NCBI RefSeq assembly: GCF_001485215.1 | Contig: NZ_BBWW01000001.1 | Span: forward strand, 1,674,001 to 1,738,000 | Length of the DNA: 64,000 nt | Source of the DNA: Leptolyngbya sp. NIES-2104 | Lineage (GTDB): Bacteria; Cyanobacteriota; Cyanobacteriia; Leptolyngbyales; Leptolyngbyaceae | Reading direction: 5' to 3' | Shown: positions 40,162 to 48,354 of the stretch, in pieces | How positions within the stretch are numbered: the first letter of the stretch is position 1 | Layout: the number at the start of each line of letters is the position of its first letter | The notes under the pieces: model-generated | The model's input: the letters and a program-made list of their open reading frames with translations, nothing else | Database searches by the model: none | Told to the model about the DNA's origin: nothing | Translations under genes and position numbers: made by a program

Positions 40162-40555
40162 AGCTGCTGCGAAAAGCGGTTTACCTGTTAAAACGATTCG
40201 CTATTACGACGATATTGGATTGCTTGCGCCGACCGTCGAGCGATCGCAGTCTGGATATCGGTTATTTCTGCCGCAGGTTGTCGATCGATTGGCATTCATC
40301 AAACGAGCGCAGTCACTAGGACTGAGTTTAGAAGAAGTGAAAGAAATTCTGGCAGTACACGATCGAGGGGTGTTGCCTTGTGAAACCGTGAAAGGGCAGA
40401 TTCAAGACAAAATCGCTCAAATCACGGAACAGATCGAACAGTTGAATACGCTCCGAACGGAATTACAATCGGTTCTGTCGCAGTGGCAAGAACCCGCACC
40501 AGAATTCGTCGAAACTACGATTTGTCCGAATTTGGAAGCCAAGAGATCGTTCTAG
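40145..40555 (+). CDS. MerR-family transcriptional regulator
   Basis: A 136-residue regulator. The winged helix-turn-helix is KIGEAAAKSGLPVKTIRYYDDIGLL with GYRLF, and a long dimerisation helix (DKIAQITEQIEQLNTLRTEL) follows. Two cysteines sit where metal-sensing MerR proteins have ligands: LPCETVKGQI before the helix and TTICPNLE at the end. This suggests a heavy-metal or redox sensor of the ZntR/CueR type, though the metal cannot be named. The overlap with the small membrane protein gene upstream implies coupling. Confidence 0.88.
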   Translation: MLKIGEAAAKSGLPVKTIRYYDDIGLLAPTVERSQSGYRLFLPQVVDRLAFIKRAQSLGLSLEEVKEILAVHDRGVLPCETVKGQIQDKIAQITEQIEQLNTLRTELQSVLSQWQEPAPEFVETTICPNLEAKRSF

Positions 40556-40621
40556 AGAGAGTCGTCTCGATCGTTCCTCTCGAATAGCTTGTGAAATAAC
40601 AAGTCGATCGAGGAAAGAAGA

Positions 40622-41236
40622 ATGCAACCTCATACACCACTTCCCGCCACTGAAGATGATTCTCTTGTTCATAAATTAGGACAGATTGGACGGATTTTGC
40701 GTCTGATTGGATGGTCGGGGATCGTGACTCAGCTTGGACTCGGAATTGCCGCAGGAGTTCTACTACTGTTCGCGATCGCGGGACGCAATTTTAACAACGC
40801 GATTAGTTCTCAAGAAAATAATACCGCTGGCACGACTCCTGGACTTGGAATTGCTACGTTTTGGGCAGTGTGCGCGATCGCGGTTTTACTGTACACGGCG
40901 TTTCTGGCATTTCGTCAATTGCTGTTTGCTCGTCGGTTGCGTCATGCAAATCACGATCGACATCCGAAAAAAAGCGACGTGATTCAAGTCTTAAAACTTG
41001 GCATTTTGGCAGGTTTTATCGGTATGGCGTTTTCTATTTTGGGTGGCGGTTCAGCATTGGGGGTGTTGTTATCAAAATCGATTTCACAACCGCAAGGAGT
41101 CGCCATTTATGATCCGACTCGAATTATTCGCCCACTCGATGTGTTTCTGGCAATGGCGAACATGATCACGATGACGGCGCATTTTCTCGGAACGATCGCA
41201 TCGGTGGCAACGGTGAATTGGTTACATCGTCAGTAA
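40622..41236 (+). CDS. DUF3611-family membrane protein (Tic21-like)
   Basis: The 204-residue protein has four hydrophobic helices and the DUF3611 pattern: LGQIGRILRLIGWSGIVTQLGLG at the start, FRQLLFARRLR in the middle, and DVFLAMANMITMTAHFLGT near the end. Plant Tic21/PIC1 at the chloroplast inner envelope belongs to the same family and is linked to protein import or iron transport. The bacterial role is unknown. Confidence 0.8.
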   Translation: MQPHTPLPATEDDSLVHKLGQIGRILRLIGWSGIVTQLGLGIAAGVLLLFAIAGRNFNNAISSQENNTAGTTPGLGIATFWAVCAIAVLLYTAFLAFRQLLFARRLRHANHDRHPKKSDVIQVLKLGILAGFIGMAFSILGGGSALGVLLSKSISQPQGVAIYDPTRIIRPLDVFLAMANMITMTAHFLGTIASVATVNWLHRQ

Positions 41237-41352
41237 ATGCGCTGGAATTGAAGCTCGATCGCTTGGGTACTCTGAACCAGTCAGACTCGCGACTCTAGAT
41301 AGAGCGCGGTTTTGACTTTTCCGAGTTTTGACTCTATCGCGGCGGCTTCAAT

Positions 41353-42519
41353 ATGCAGAGCATCTCTCCTAGCGTTCCATTCGTTGATCTCGCTCCTCTT
41401 CACCAACCGATTCAGGCTCAGATCGAGCAGGCGATCCACGGTGTGCTTCAGCGCGGGGATTATGTGATGGGGCAGTCAGTGAAGGACTTCGAGCAGGCAT
41501 TTTCTAAAGCTTGTGGAGTCGCGCATGGGGTTGGGGTCGCTTGTGGAACGGATGCGATCGCACTCGGTTTACAAGCTTGCGGAATTGGTCACGGCGATGA
41601 GGTGATTCTCCCTGCGAATACGTTTGTCGCAACCCTGATCGGGGTTTTGCGCTGTGGCGCGACACCGATTTTAGTTGATTGCGATCCAAAGACTGCTTTG
41701 ATCGATTTAGCAGCAGCAGAACGGGCGATTACACCCCGAACAAGAGCGATCGTACCTGTGCATCTTTACGGGCAAATGGTTTCTCCCTGTTTGCTCAGAG
41801 ATTTAGCGCACACTTACGAATTGATTATTTTTGAAGATGCTGCACAAGCGCATTTAGCAGAACGTGAAGGGATTCGGGCAGGCTCGATCGGGCTAGCGGC
41901 TGCATTTAGTTTCTATCCGAGTAAGAACCTAGGCGCGTTAGGCGATGGCGGCATGGTCGTCACAAAAGACGAAGCGATCGCAACAAAATTACGCACGTTA
42001 AGAAACTACGGTGCACCCCGCAAATATTTTCATACCGACTTCGGAACCAATAGCCGACTCGACTCGATTCAAGCGGCGATTTTGAATGTGAAACTACCAC
42101 ATCTTCACAGTTGGAATCGCGATCGTGCTCAAATTGCCGAACAATACAACGCCCTTCTAAAACCGTTGCAGTCACGTGGATTAGTCCCAATTTTTAATCA
42201 AAGCGGAAAAGGTCATGTTTATCACCTGTATGTGATGCGGGTGCTGAAATCAGGAGTGATCGATCGAGAAATGCTACAAGAACGCCTCGAAGCTCAAGGC
42301 ATTCAGACGGGAATTCACTATCCGTTACCGTGTCACTTGCAGCCCGCGTTTAGAAATTTGGGCTATCGAGCAGGCGCTTTTCCGATCGCTGAAAGTCTGT
42401 GTGACGAGATCATTTCGCTGCCGATGTATCCCGGTTTGACTGAAGCGCAAGTGATTCAAGTCGTTGGCGCGATCGAAGAAAGTCTCGCAACTCCCGTTAC
42501 TGTCGAACTCCCGGTGTAA
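41353..42519 (+). CDS. DegT/DnrJ/EryC1/StrS-family aminotransferase
   Basis: A 388-residue PLP-dependent enzyme of the sugar aminotransferase class. Motifs are YVMGQSVKDFEQAF, ACGTDAIALGL, the PLP Asp in IIFEDAAQAH, and the Schiff-base Lys in FSFYPSKNLGALGDGG. RNYGAPRKYFH and GTNSRLDSIQAAIL with the conserved Asn/Arg follow. Such enzymes make amino sugars for glycans. The exosortase gene follows after 4 bp, so it heads a surface-polysaccharide operon. The exact nucleotide sugar is not deducible. Confidence 0.92.
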   Translation: MQSISPSVPFVDLAPLHQPIQAQIEQAIHGVLQRGDYVMGQSVKDFEQAFSKACGVAHGVGVACGTDAIALGLQACGIGHGDEVILPANTFVATLIGVLRCGATPILVDCDPKTALIDLAAAERAITPRTRAIVPVHLYGQMVSPCLLRDLAHTYELIIFEDAAQAHLAEREGIRAGSIGLAAAFSFYPSKNLGALGDGGMVVTKDEAIATKLRTLRNYGAPRKYFHTDFGTNSRLDSIQAAILNVKLPHLHSWNRDRAQIAEQYNALLKPLQSRGLVPIFNQSGKGHVYHLYVMRVLKSGVIDREMLQERLEAQGIQTGIHYPLPCHLQPAFRNLGYRAGAFPIAESLCDEIISLPMYPGLTEAQVIQVVGAIEESLATPVTVELPV

Positions 42520-42523
42520 GGCT

Positions 42524-43405
42524 ATGCAAATTCGGCGTTTTTCATTTCTCGATCGACATTGGAGCGATCTGGTTCTCCTGGGATTACTGGCAATCTTATA
42601 TGTTCCGTTGCTGATTCATTGGTACGACGGCTGGATCAGAAAATCGATCAGCATTGAACATGAATATTTTAGTCACGGCATCATTGGTTTACCTTTCGCA
42701 GCAAATATCGCTTGGTACAACCGGAAACGCTGGACTCGACTTTCAGACACGGTTGGATCAGCCAGATTTGTAAGTCTTGGATTGATTCTGCTTGCAGGAG
42801 TGTTTTATCTCAGCGGACTGCCTGATCCGGTCAATCTTTCATTGCCGATTTTATTGACCGCAATCTGTCTCTGGCTTAAAGGATTACCCGGATTGAAGCT
42901 GCAATCCTTTCCTCTATTGCTCGTCTTCTTGGCAACCCCGAACGAAATCCCATACTTGCTTGCACCATATACAATGCCGCTTCAAAGTTTTATTGCGGGG
43001 ACAGCAGGCTTTATTTTGAATCAGATCGGCATGGATGTCACGGTTCAGAACATTTACTTATCTGTCAACAATCGCCGAGTCGAAGTGGCTCCCTATTGTG
43101 CTGGCTTGAAAATGCTTTTCACCAGTTCGTACGTGGCATTGATGATTCTGTATTGGACAAACAATTTACGATCGCGTTCTTTCTCGATCGTTTTTCTCAT
43201 CGCCACTCTCTTCATCAGCGTCACTGCAAACGTTATTCGCAATACGCTTCTCACTTTCTTCCACGGTACGGGTCAAGATTCAGCATTCCACTTACTTCAT
43301 GATGGCTGGGGTGGCGATGTCTACTCGGCTGCAATGCTGGGTTTACTAATAGTGCTGTCAAACCAGATGGAAAAATTCTTCGCACCATCCAGCCCCCAAT
43401 CCTGA
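42524..43405 (+). CDS. Cyanoexosortase (B-type)
   Basis: Exosortases are integral membrane transpeptidases that process PEP-CTERM proteins and are usually tied to exopolysaccharide loci. The 293-residue protein has about eight membrane helices and the catalytic triad segments: Cys in VEVAPYCAGLKML, Arg in ANVIRNTLLTFFHG, and His in LLHDGWGGD. The B-type call rests on the partner gene that follows. The ATG at 42524 comes 5 bases after the DegT stop; the longer frame inside degT is rejected. Stop and next start overlap as TGATG. Confidence 0.88.
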   Translation: MQIRRFSFLDRHWSDLVLLGLLAILYVPLLIHWYDGWIRKSISIEHEYFSHGIIGLPFAANIAWYNRKRWTRLSDTVGSARFVSLGLILLAGVFYLSGLPDPVNLSLPILLTAICLWLKGLPGLKLQSFPLLLVFLATPNEIPYLLAPYTMPLQSFIAGTAGFILNQIGMDVTVQNIYLSVNNRRVEVAPYCAGLKMLFTSSYVALMILYWTNNLRSRSFSIVFLIATLFISVTANVIRNTLLTFFHGTGQDSAFHLLHDGWGGDVYSAAMLGLLIVLSNQMEKFFAPSSPQS

Positions 43406-44076
43406 TGTTAGTTTCGTTCGCCAAGTCTAATGTTCCGAAGGTTGTTCTACTGCTCATCTTGCTCGGATTGATTTGCTTTGGTGCACTGCCCGGATATTTA
43501 TCAGGGGGAGAATGGCGCTGGAAAGCTCCGCCTCAAGTGGCAGTATTAAACCAAATGAAAGCGCTGAAAAAAGACGGCATTGAAATTTCAGGTTGGCAAA
43601 CGATCGAGAAAAACGTGATGCAGATCGGCGATCGTAAATGGATGGTGGAAGCGCTCAAAGATTCCAAGCAAACCCAAGCCACCGTTTTCTTTTTGCCGCA
43701 AGCTCGATCGATCGACCAACCGCAAGTGGAATGGGTAGACCTCGATGGTGCTCAAGGCTTAAAAACCGATTCCCATCGCCAAATTCAAATCGGTTCGATC
43801 ACGGTTGAATTTCTTCGAGCTTGGACACCGAGACAAACTTATGCGGTGATGCGGTGGTATGCCTGGGAAGACGGGGGACATCCTGCGCCGTTTTGGTGGT
43901 TTGTTCGCGATCGTGCGCTTCAATGGCAGAATCGCCGCGCTGCTTGGATTGCCGTGAATGTCAGTTTAGCGATCGAGCCACTCGACGAAATCGCGCCGCA
44001 CCGTAACACACTAGAGTCCTTAGTCCAAACCGTACAATCCGCCTTGACGACTCAAGTTTTGCGTTCTAACTCGTAA
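43405..44076 (+). CDS. Cyanoexosortase B system-associated protein
   Basis: The 223-residue protein has one N-terminal membrane helix (VVLLLILLGLICFGALPGYL) and a soluble extracytoplasmic domain with RKWMVEAL and RWYAWEDGGHPAPFWWF. This is the layout of the single-pass proteins encoded next to cyanobacterial exosortases (comparable to EpsI/DUF3485). Its start overlaps the exosortase stop by one base, so the two are coupled. Its biochemical role is not known. Confidence 0.8.
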   Translation: MLVSFAKSNVPKVVLLLILLGLICFGALPGYLSGGEWRWKAPPQVAVLNQMKALKKDGIEISGWQTIEKNVMQIGDRKWMVEALKDSKQTQATVFFLPQARSIDQPQVEWVDLDGAQGLKTDSHRQIQIGSITVEFLRAWTPRQTYAVMRWYAWEDGGHPAPFWWFVRDRALQWQNRRAAWIAVNVSLAIEPLDEIAPHRNTLESLVQTVQSALTTQVLRSNS

Positions 44077-44176
44077 ATCTGGGCATACTGAGCGCGGAAA
44101 ACTCGGATGTCATTTGGGTGCATCTCAATACAATGTTGCTCACGATTGAGCTAGAAACCCCGCTGGACTGCTTCCC

Positions 44177-45388
44177 ATGCGTTTAGTTGAATTTCATTTT
44201 CTCCGGTCTGCTCCGTATGGATGGATCACGTCACTGTTCATGGCGGGCGTGTACTCGATCGCTCCTGCAAGTTCGATCTGGCTATCTGCCCGAAGCGTTT
44301 CGGCTCAGCCTTCTGCACCCTTACCGACTCGTCCTTCTCCACTGGAGTTGATCGAACAAGCGCGGCAAAAATTACGCGACTCTGCGACTCCAGAAGTTCC
44401 CACGACTTCTAACAATACGTCGATCGCTCCCCCTGTGAATTCTTTTAATCTCTACCGACTCGGAGCAGGTGACACAATTTCTGTTCAAGTCCAGCGATTT
44501 GCTGATCTAAATTTTCAAGCGACGATCGACCAAGAAGGCAACATCACCGCGCCATTATTAGGAAAAGTTCCGCTTCAGGGATTAACGATCGCTCAAGCAC
44601 AAGAACGCATCCAGCAAGGCGTGAATCGATTTGTGATTAATCCGGTCGTATTCGTTGCCCTAACGGGTCAGCGTCCGGTTCTCGTCACAGTGACAGGCGA
44701 AATTGCCAAACCGGGACTTTATACCCTGACGTTGCCTCGGACTTCTGCCGCTTTGTTACTAGCAGGTGGCGCAACCGGGCGGGCGGATTTGCGATCGGTA
44801 CAAGTTAAACGATCGTTATCCGATGGCTCAATCCTTGAAGAAAAGCTCGATTTAGTCACACCCTTACAAGAAGGAACCCCCTTACCGGATCTCAAACTGC
44901 AAGATGGGGATGTGGTTGTAATTCCGAAGTTATCCGAGCAGGAGCAAAACTACGATCGTTTGCTCATGGCTCGATCGACGTTAGTTAAACCCCAAATCAC
45001 CGTCCGACTTCTCAGCTATGCCAACAACGGACTTGGAACGCTAACCCTTCCAAATGGCAGCACTTTTCTGGATGCTCTGACGGCTGCAAGACCCGGACCT
45101 GATAACTCAAATCTGCGTCGAATTGCCTTAATTCGCTTCGATCCGATTCAGAAAAAAGCAGTCACTCGTGACATTGATGCCCGGAGCATTCTGAGCGGCA
45201 ACATGGCTCAAAACGTTCAGCTTGAAGACAACGATGTGATTGTCATCGGTCGAAATCTCGTGGGCAGAATCACGTATGCGCTCAACACTTTCACCCAACC
45301 CTTCCGAGATGTGCTGGGCTTCTTGCTGTTCTTCCGTGAACTCCGCAGTGGAGCCGATAGCTTATTTGGTCCCACCGGACGCGAGTAA
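44177..45388 (+). CDS. Polysaccharide export protein (Wza-like, Poly_export/SLBB domains)
   Basis: A 403-residue exported protein with a signal or anchor near the N-terminus (WITSLFMAGVYSIAPASSI) and a Ser/Pro linker. The Poly_export domain has YRLGAGDTISVQVQRFADL and EGNITAPLLGKVPLQGLT. At least two SLBB-type domains follow (VTVTGEIAKPGLYTL; DALTAARPGPDNSNLR). Wza-like proteins form the outer-membrane channel for exopolysaccharide. No lipobox Cys is visible, unlike E. coli Wza. The Wzc-like gene follows after 29 bp. Confidence 0.9.
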   Translation: MRLVEFHFLRSAPYGWITSLFMAGVYSIAPASSIWLSARSVSAQPSAPLPTRPSPLELIEQARQKLRDSATPEVPTTSNNTSIAPPVNSFNLYRLGAGDTISVQVQRFADLNFQATIDQEGNITAPLLGKVPLQGLTIAQAQERIQQGVNRFVINPVVFVALTGQRPVLVTVTGEIAKPGLYTLTLPRTSAALLLAGGATGRADLRSVQVKRSLSDGSILEEKLDLVTPLQEGTPLPDLKLQDGDVVVIPKLSEQEQNYDRLLMARSTLVKPQITVRLLSYANNGLGTLTLPNGSTFLDALTAARPGPDNSNLRRIALIRFDPIQKKAVTRDIDARSILSGNMAQNVQLEDNDVIVIGRNLVGRITYALNTFTQPFRDVLGFLLFFRELRSGADSLFGPTGRE

Positions 45389-45417
45389 TCACTTTAACTT
45401 CTAGTCAGGGCTTTCTT

Positions 45418-47589
45418 ATGGTTCCACCGATCGTCAAACGTTATTTACTCGCGGTAAATCGCTACAAGTGGGTGATTCCAGCAGGGGTCATTGTAGGTTT
45501 GGGTGCAGGCGGTGTTGTGGCAGTCCAGCCTGAGCCGCCACTAAGCTACATCGGGGAATCCATACTCGTCTCGAATGCGCCCCCAATTACGTTTTCGACG
45601 ATCGGTTCTCAAGTTCGCCAACCTGTAGAAGCCTTTACAGCAGAGACACTCCTCACCAATGAAGTCATAGAAGGGATTGCCAAAGAAGTGGACATCCAGC
45701 CAGATGTGCTGAGGAAAGGAACGACCATCAAAGTTCAGGCGGGCGGTGATGCCAAAGATCCTGCGGCTCAAAAAGCTCAGGTGAATATCGCTTACAAAGA
45801 TGGCGATCAGAAGCGGGCTGGAGATGTCATTAGTCAATTATCTCGTCGCTTAGTGGAACAAAGTCGATTGAATAACACGGCTCGACTCCGATCAATTATC
45901 GGCGCGATCGAACAACGCCTACCGAAAGTGAAGCAAGAACTTTCCGACGCGGAACGCACTTTAGAACAATACGATCGCGTTGAAGGACCTCAGCTATTTG
46001 CCGCTCAAGATGGCAATATCATCAAATCAATTTCAGGCAGCCAACAACAGCAACAACAGCTTCGATTGCAGTTAGATGGCATCAATGCTCAAATTAGTAG
46101 CATTCAAGCAAAGCTTGGACTCGATCCGAATCAAGCTTATGTTTCCTCAGCTTTGAGTGCTGATCCGATCATTGCCAGTCTACGTGCTCAATTGCAGCAG
46201 ATTGAATCACAAACGTCTGTTTTGCTAAAAGACTTACGCCCTGAACATCCTCAAGTCGTCACATTACGAAAACAGCAGCAAGCCTACGAAGAAGAGATTC
46301 GCAAACGAGCAACTGAAGTGATCGGTGGAAACGGTCAAGTGACCCCATTCATCGCCAATGTGCGCCAAGATAGCAGTCTTGATCCGGCTCGCCAACAATT
46401 AGCAAATACATTAGTTAACCTACAAACTCAGAAAGAATCTTTAGAGCAGCAAATTGTTTCAACCATTCGATCGGAACAAGAACTTAGACAACAGTTCTCA
46501 AGCATTCCAAACAAGCAACTAGAACGAACCCGGCTTGAAGATCAAGTCAAGCTGAAAAAGAACCTCTACGATCAAATGCAGCAAAAACTCGTGGATGCGA
46601 GAGCGGCTGAAGTTGAAATCGTGAGTAGCTTAGGATTGTCTCAATCTCCGACCGTTTCGCCAACAGGTATCAAAGCTCCGAAAAGTATTCCGATCACCCT
46701 AGCAGTTGGCGCGATCGTCGGTTTAGTCGTCGGTGCAGGTGTGATCTTCCTGCTCGATACGCTTGAAGGCACAATCTACACCGCAGAAGATCTACGCGAA
46801 GCCATTCGCCAAAGAGATGTGGTAATTCTCGGCATCTTACCGCTGGTGAAATCCTTTATCCCGAACGATTCCCCGATTCTAGTCAATCCCGATTCACCTT
46901 ATGCAGAATACTATGAGCGCTTCCGCAGCAATCTTCGCCTTACCGAATCGAAGAATCTGCGGGTGATCATGATGATTAGCACGATCGAGAACGAAGGTAA
47001 AACAGTCACAGCGTATAATTTAGCGATCGCGTCCGCCCGCGCTGGCAAACGCACGTTATTGATCGAAGCCGATTTACGATCGTCCTCTGCCGCCCATCAA
47101 GTCAATCTCACCCCTGATCCCGATAGCCAACTCGAACCGCTCCGCTACTTCGGACAAATCAGCGATTGTATTCGACTCGCCCCCGATGTAGAAAATCTAT
47201 ATGTTGTCCCAAGTCCCGGTCCTCAACCAACCGCAGCATCATTACTCGAATCAAGCGAACTCCGCCGCTTACTCGAAGATGCACGCGGACGATTTGATCT
47301 GGTGATTCTCGACTCCCCACCACTTAGCAGATGTAATGATGCCCTGATTCTAGAGCCGTTCACAGATGGCATGGTGTTGGTGACTCGTCCGGGTGTCACT
47401 CAGCAAAGCTTGCTCGAAGAAGCGATCGACCAACTCACTGAAACCGCAAGTCTTCGTTTACTCGGTGCAGTCACGAACGGCGTTGAGGTGCAATTACCGC
47501 GTACCGCTGAAGAAGCATTGATGAATGATGCGAAACAGTGGTTATTTAACTCGGAGCCGGAAAACGTGGTAATGAGCGATCGTAACTAA
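45418..47589 (+). CDS. Wzz/Wzc-like polysaccharide co-polymerase with divergent tyrosine-kinase domain
   Basis: The 723-residue protein starts with a membrane helix and Wzz domain. A long coiled-coil region follows (ISGSQQQQQQLRLQLDGINAQ and more), then a second helix (ITLAVGAIVGLVVGAGVIFLL). The C-terminal cytoplasmic domain is of the BY-kinase type. Walker A is IENEGKTVTAYNLA rather than the usual GEGKS/T, A' is LLIEADLR, and B is LVILDSPP. The C-terminal tail has no tyrosine cluster, so the autophosphorylation seen in Wzc is doubtful. It likely controls chain length of the polysaccharide made by this operon. Confidence 0.88.
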   Translation: MVPPIVKRYLLAVNRYKWVIPAGVIVGLGAGGVVAVQPEPPLSYIGESILVSNAPPITFSTIGSQVRQPVEAFTAETLLTNEVIEGIAKEVDIQPDVLRKGTTIKVQAGGDAKDPAAQKAQVNIAYKDGDQKRAGDVISQLSRRLVEQSRLNNTARLRSIIGAIEQRLPKVKQELSDAERTLEQYDRVEGPQLFAAQDGNIIKSISGSQQQQQQLRLQLDGINAQISSIQAKLGLDPNQAYVSSALSADPIIASLRAQLQQIESQTSVLLKDLRPEHPQVVTLRKQQQAYEEEIRKRATEVIGGNGQVTPFIANVRQDSSLDPARQQLANTLVNLQTQKESLEQQIVSTIRSEQELRQQFSSIPNKQLERTRLEDQVKLKKNLYDQMQQKLVDARAAEVEIVSSLGLSQSPTVSPTGIKAPKSIPITLAVGAIVGLVVGAGVIFLLDTLEGTIYTAEDLREAIRQRDVVILGILPLVKSFIPNDSPILVNPDSPYAEYYERFRSNLRLTESKNLRVIMMISTIENEGKTVTAYNLAIASARAGKRTLLIEADLRSSSAAHQVNLTPDPDSQLEPLRYFGQISDCIRLAPDVENLYVVPSPGPQPTAASLLESSELRRLLEDARGRFDLVILDSPPLSRCNDALILEPFTDGMVLVTRPGVTQQSLLEEAIDQLTETASLRLLGAVTNGVEVQLPRTAEEALMNDAKQWLFNSEPENVVMSDRN

Positions 47590-47637
47590 GCGTGAGTCTG
47601 GCTTTTAGAATAGAAATAACCTCGACCAAGCCGTAAA

Positions 47638-47907
47638 ATGACAGAAATCACCCTGCAACTGAATCATGAACTGCTACAAAAAGTGAATCGTTGGGCAGAA
47701 AGTAGAGGAATTTCTGTGAATGAAGCGATCGTGAATCTAATCGACCAGCTCCCTGAGTCAACTTTAGAACAGCGAAAAGCATTTCTCAGGCTGCCGCTTG
47801 CAGAGCGTCAGCGCATCTTGGCGGAACAGGCAGACGCGCTGACGTTTCATTATGAGCAAGATACCGAGTGGAAAGAGCTACAGGCAGGAGACATCGTTGA
47901 GTATTAG
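47638..47907 (+). CDS. Antitoxin of a MazEF/PemIK-like pair
   Basis: The 89-residue protein begins MTEITLQLNHELLQKVNRW and has a ribbon-helix-helix-like segment (ISVNEAIVNLIDQLP). An acidic C-terminal tail (YEQDTEWKELQAGDIVEY) follows, the usual toxin-wrapping part. The stop codon is immediately followed, in the same frame, by a MazF-like sequence. The antitoxin looks intact whereas the toxin does not. Confidence 0.72.
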   Translation: MTEITLQLNHELLQKVNRWAESRGISVNEAIVNLIDQLPESTLEQRKAFLRLPLAERQRILAEQADALTFHYEQDTEWKELQAGDIVEY

Positions 47908-48255
47908 TCCGAAGCGGGTGAAATTTGGCTGGTTAACTTCGATCCTACTGTCGGATCAGAGATAAAAAAGGTTCGACCTGCCATTATCGTGAGTTCTGAT
48001 CAGATTGGACGATTACCGCTGAAGTTAATCGCACCAATCACAGACTGGAAGAGCTACTTTGAGCAAAATCTCTGGCATATCCAAATTCAGCCTGATATTC
48101 AAAACGGACTTTCCAAAGTTTCAGCGATCGATGCGCTACAGATTCGGGGTGTGGATGTGCAGCGCATCAATCGCAAACTGGGAGAGGCTTCGGAAACAAT
48201 CATGCAGGAGCTTGGAATCGCGATTGTCAGCATCATCGAGTTTCAACCCGAATAG
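47908..48255 (+). pseudogene. MazF/PemK-like toxin, start region damaged
   Basis: Right after the antitoxin TAG the same frame encodes GEIWLVNFDPTVGSEIKKVR, then PAIIVSSDQIGRLPLKLIAP and the rest of a MazF/PemK endoribonuclease, to the stop at 48255. No ATG, GTG or TTG lies between the TAG and the conserved GEIW. The first usable start (GTG at 47989) would remove the catalytic N-terminal strands. Shifting by one base, the preceding DNA reads ATT AGT CCG AAG CG, giving SPKR, the common MazF beginning. This points to loss of one base near 47915-47918 and a degraded start codon. Read-through of the TAG is the alternative. Confidence 0.65.
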
Positions 48256-48354
48256 TTTCTCAGGTTGGATCGTATCGAATTCCCTGAAAAATCAGATCAA
48301 ATCGAGATGCAGGTACGCTAGGCTGAAAAAGCTAAAAACTCGATCGGAAAACCA

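Noticed and set aside
46033-46064. Run of CAA/CAG codons in the Wzc-like gene as a repeat of interest
   Set aside because: A short Gln run within a coiled coil, unremarkable.
47989-48255. MazF-like gene starting at the GTG at 47989
   Set aside because: It would drop the conserved GEIW and VRPAIIV strands; no ribosome site. Better explained as a toxin with a damaged start.
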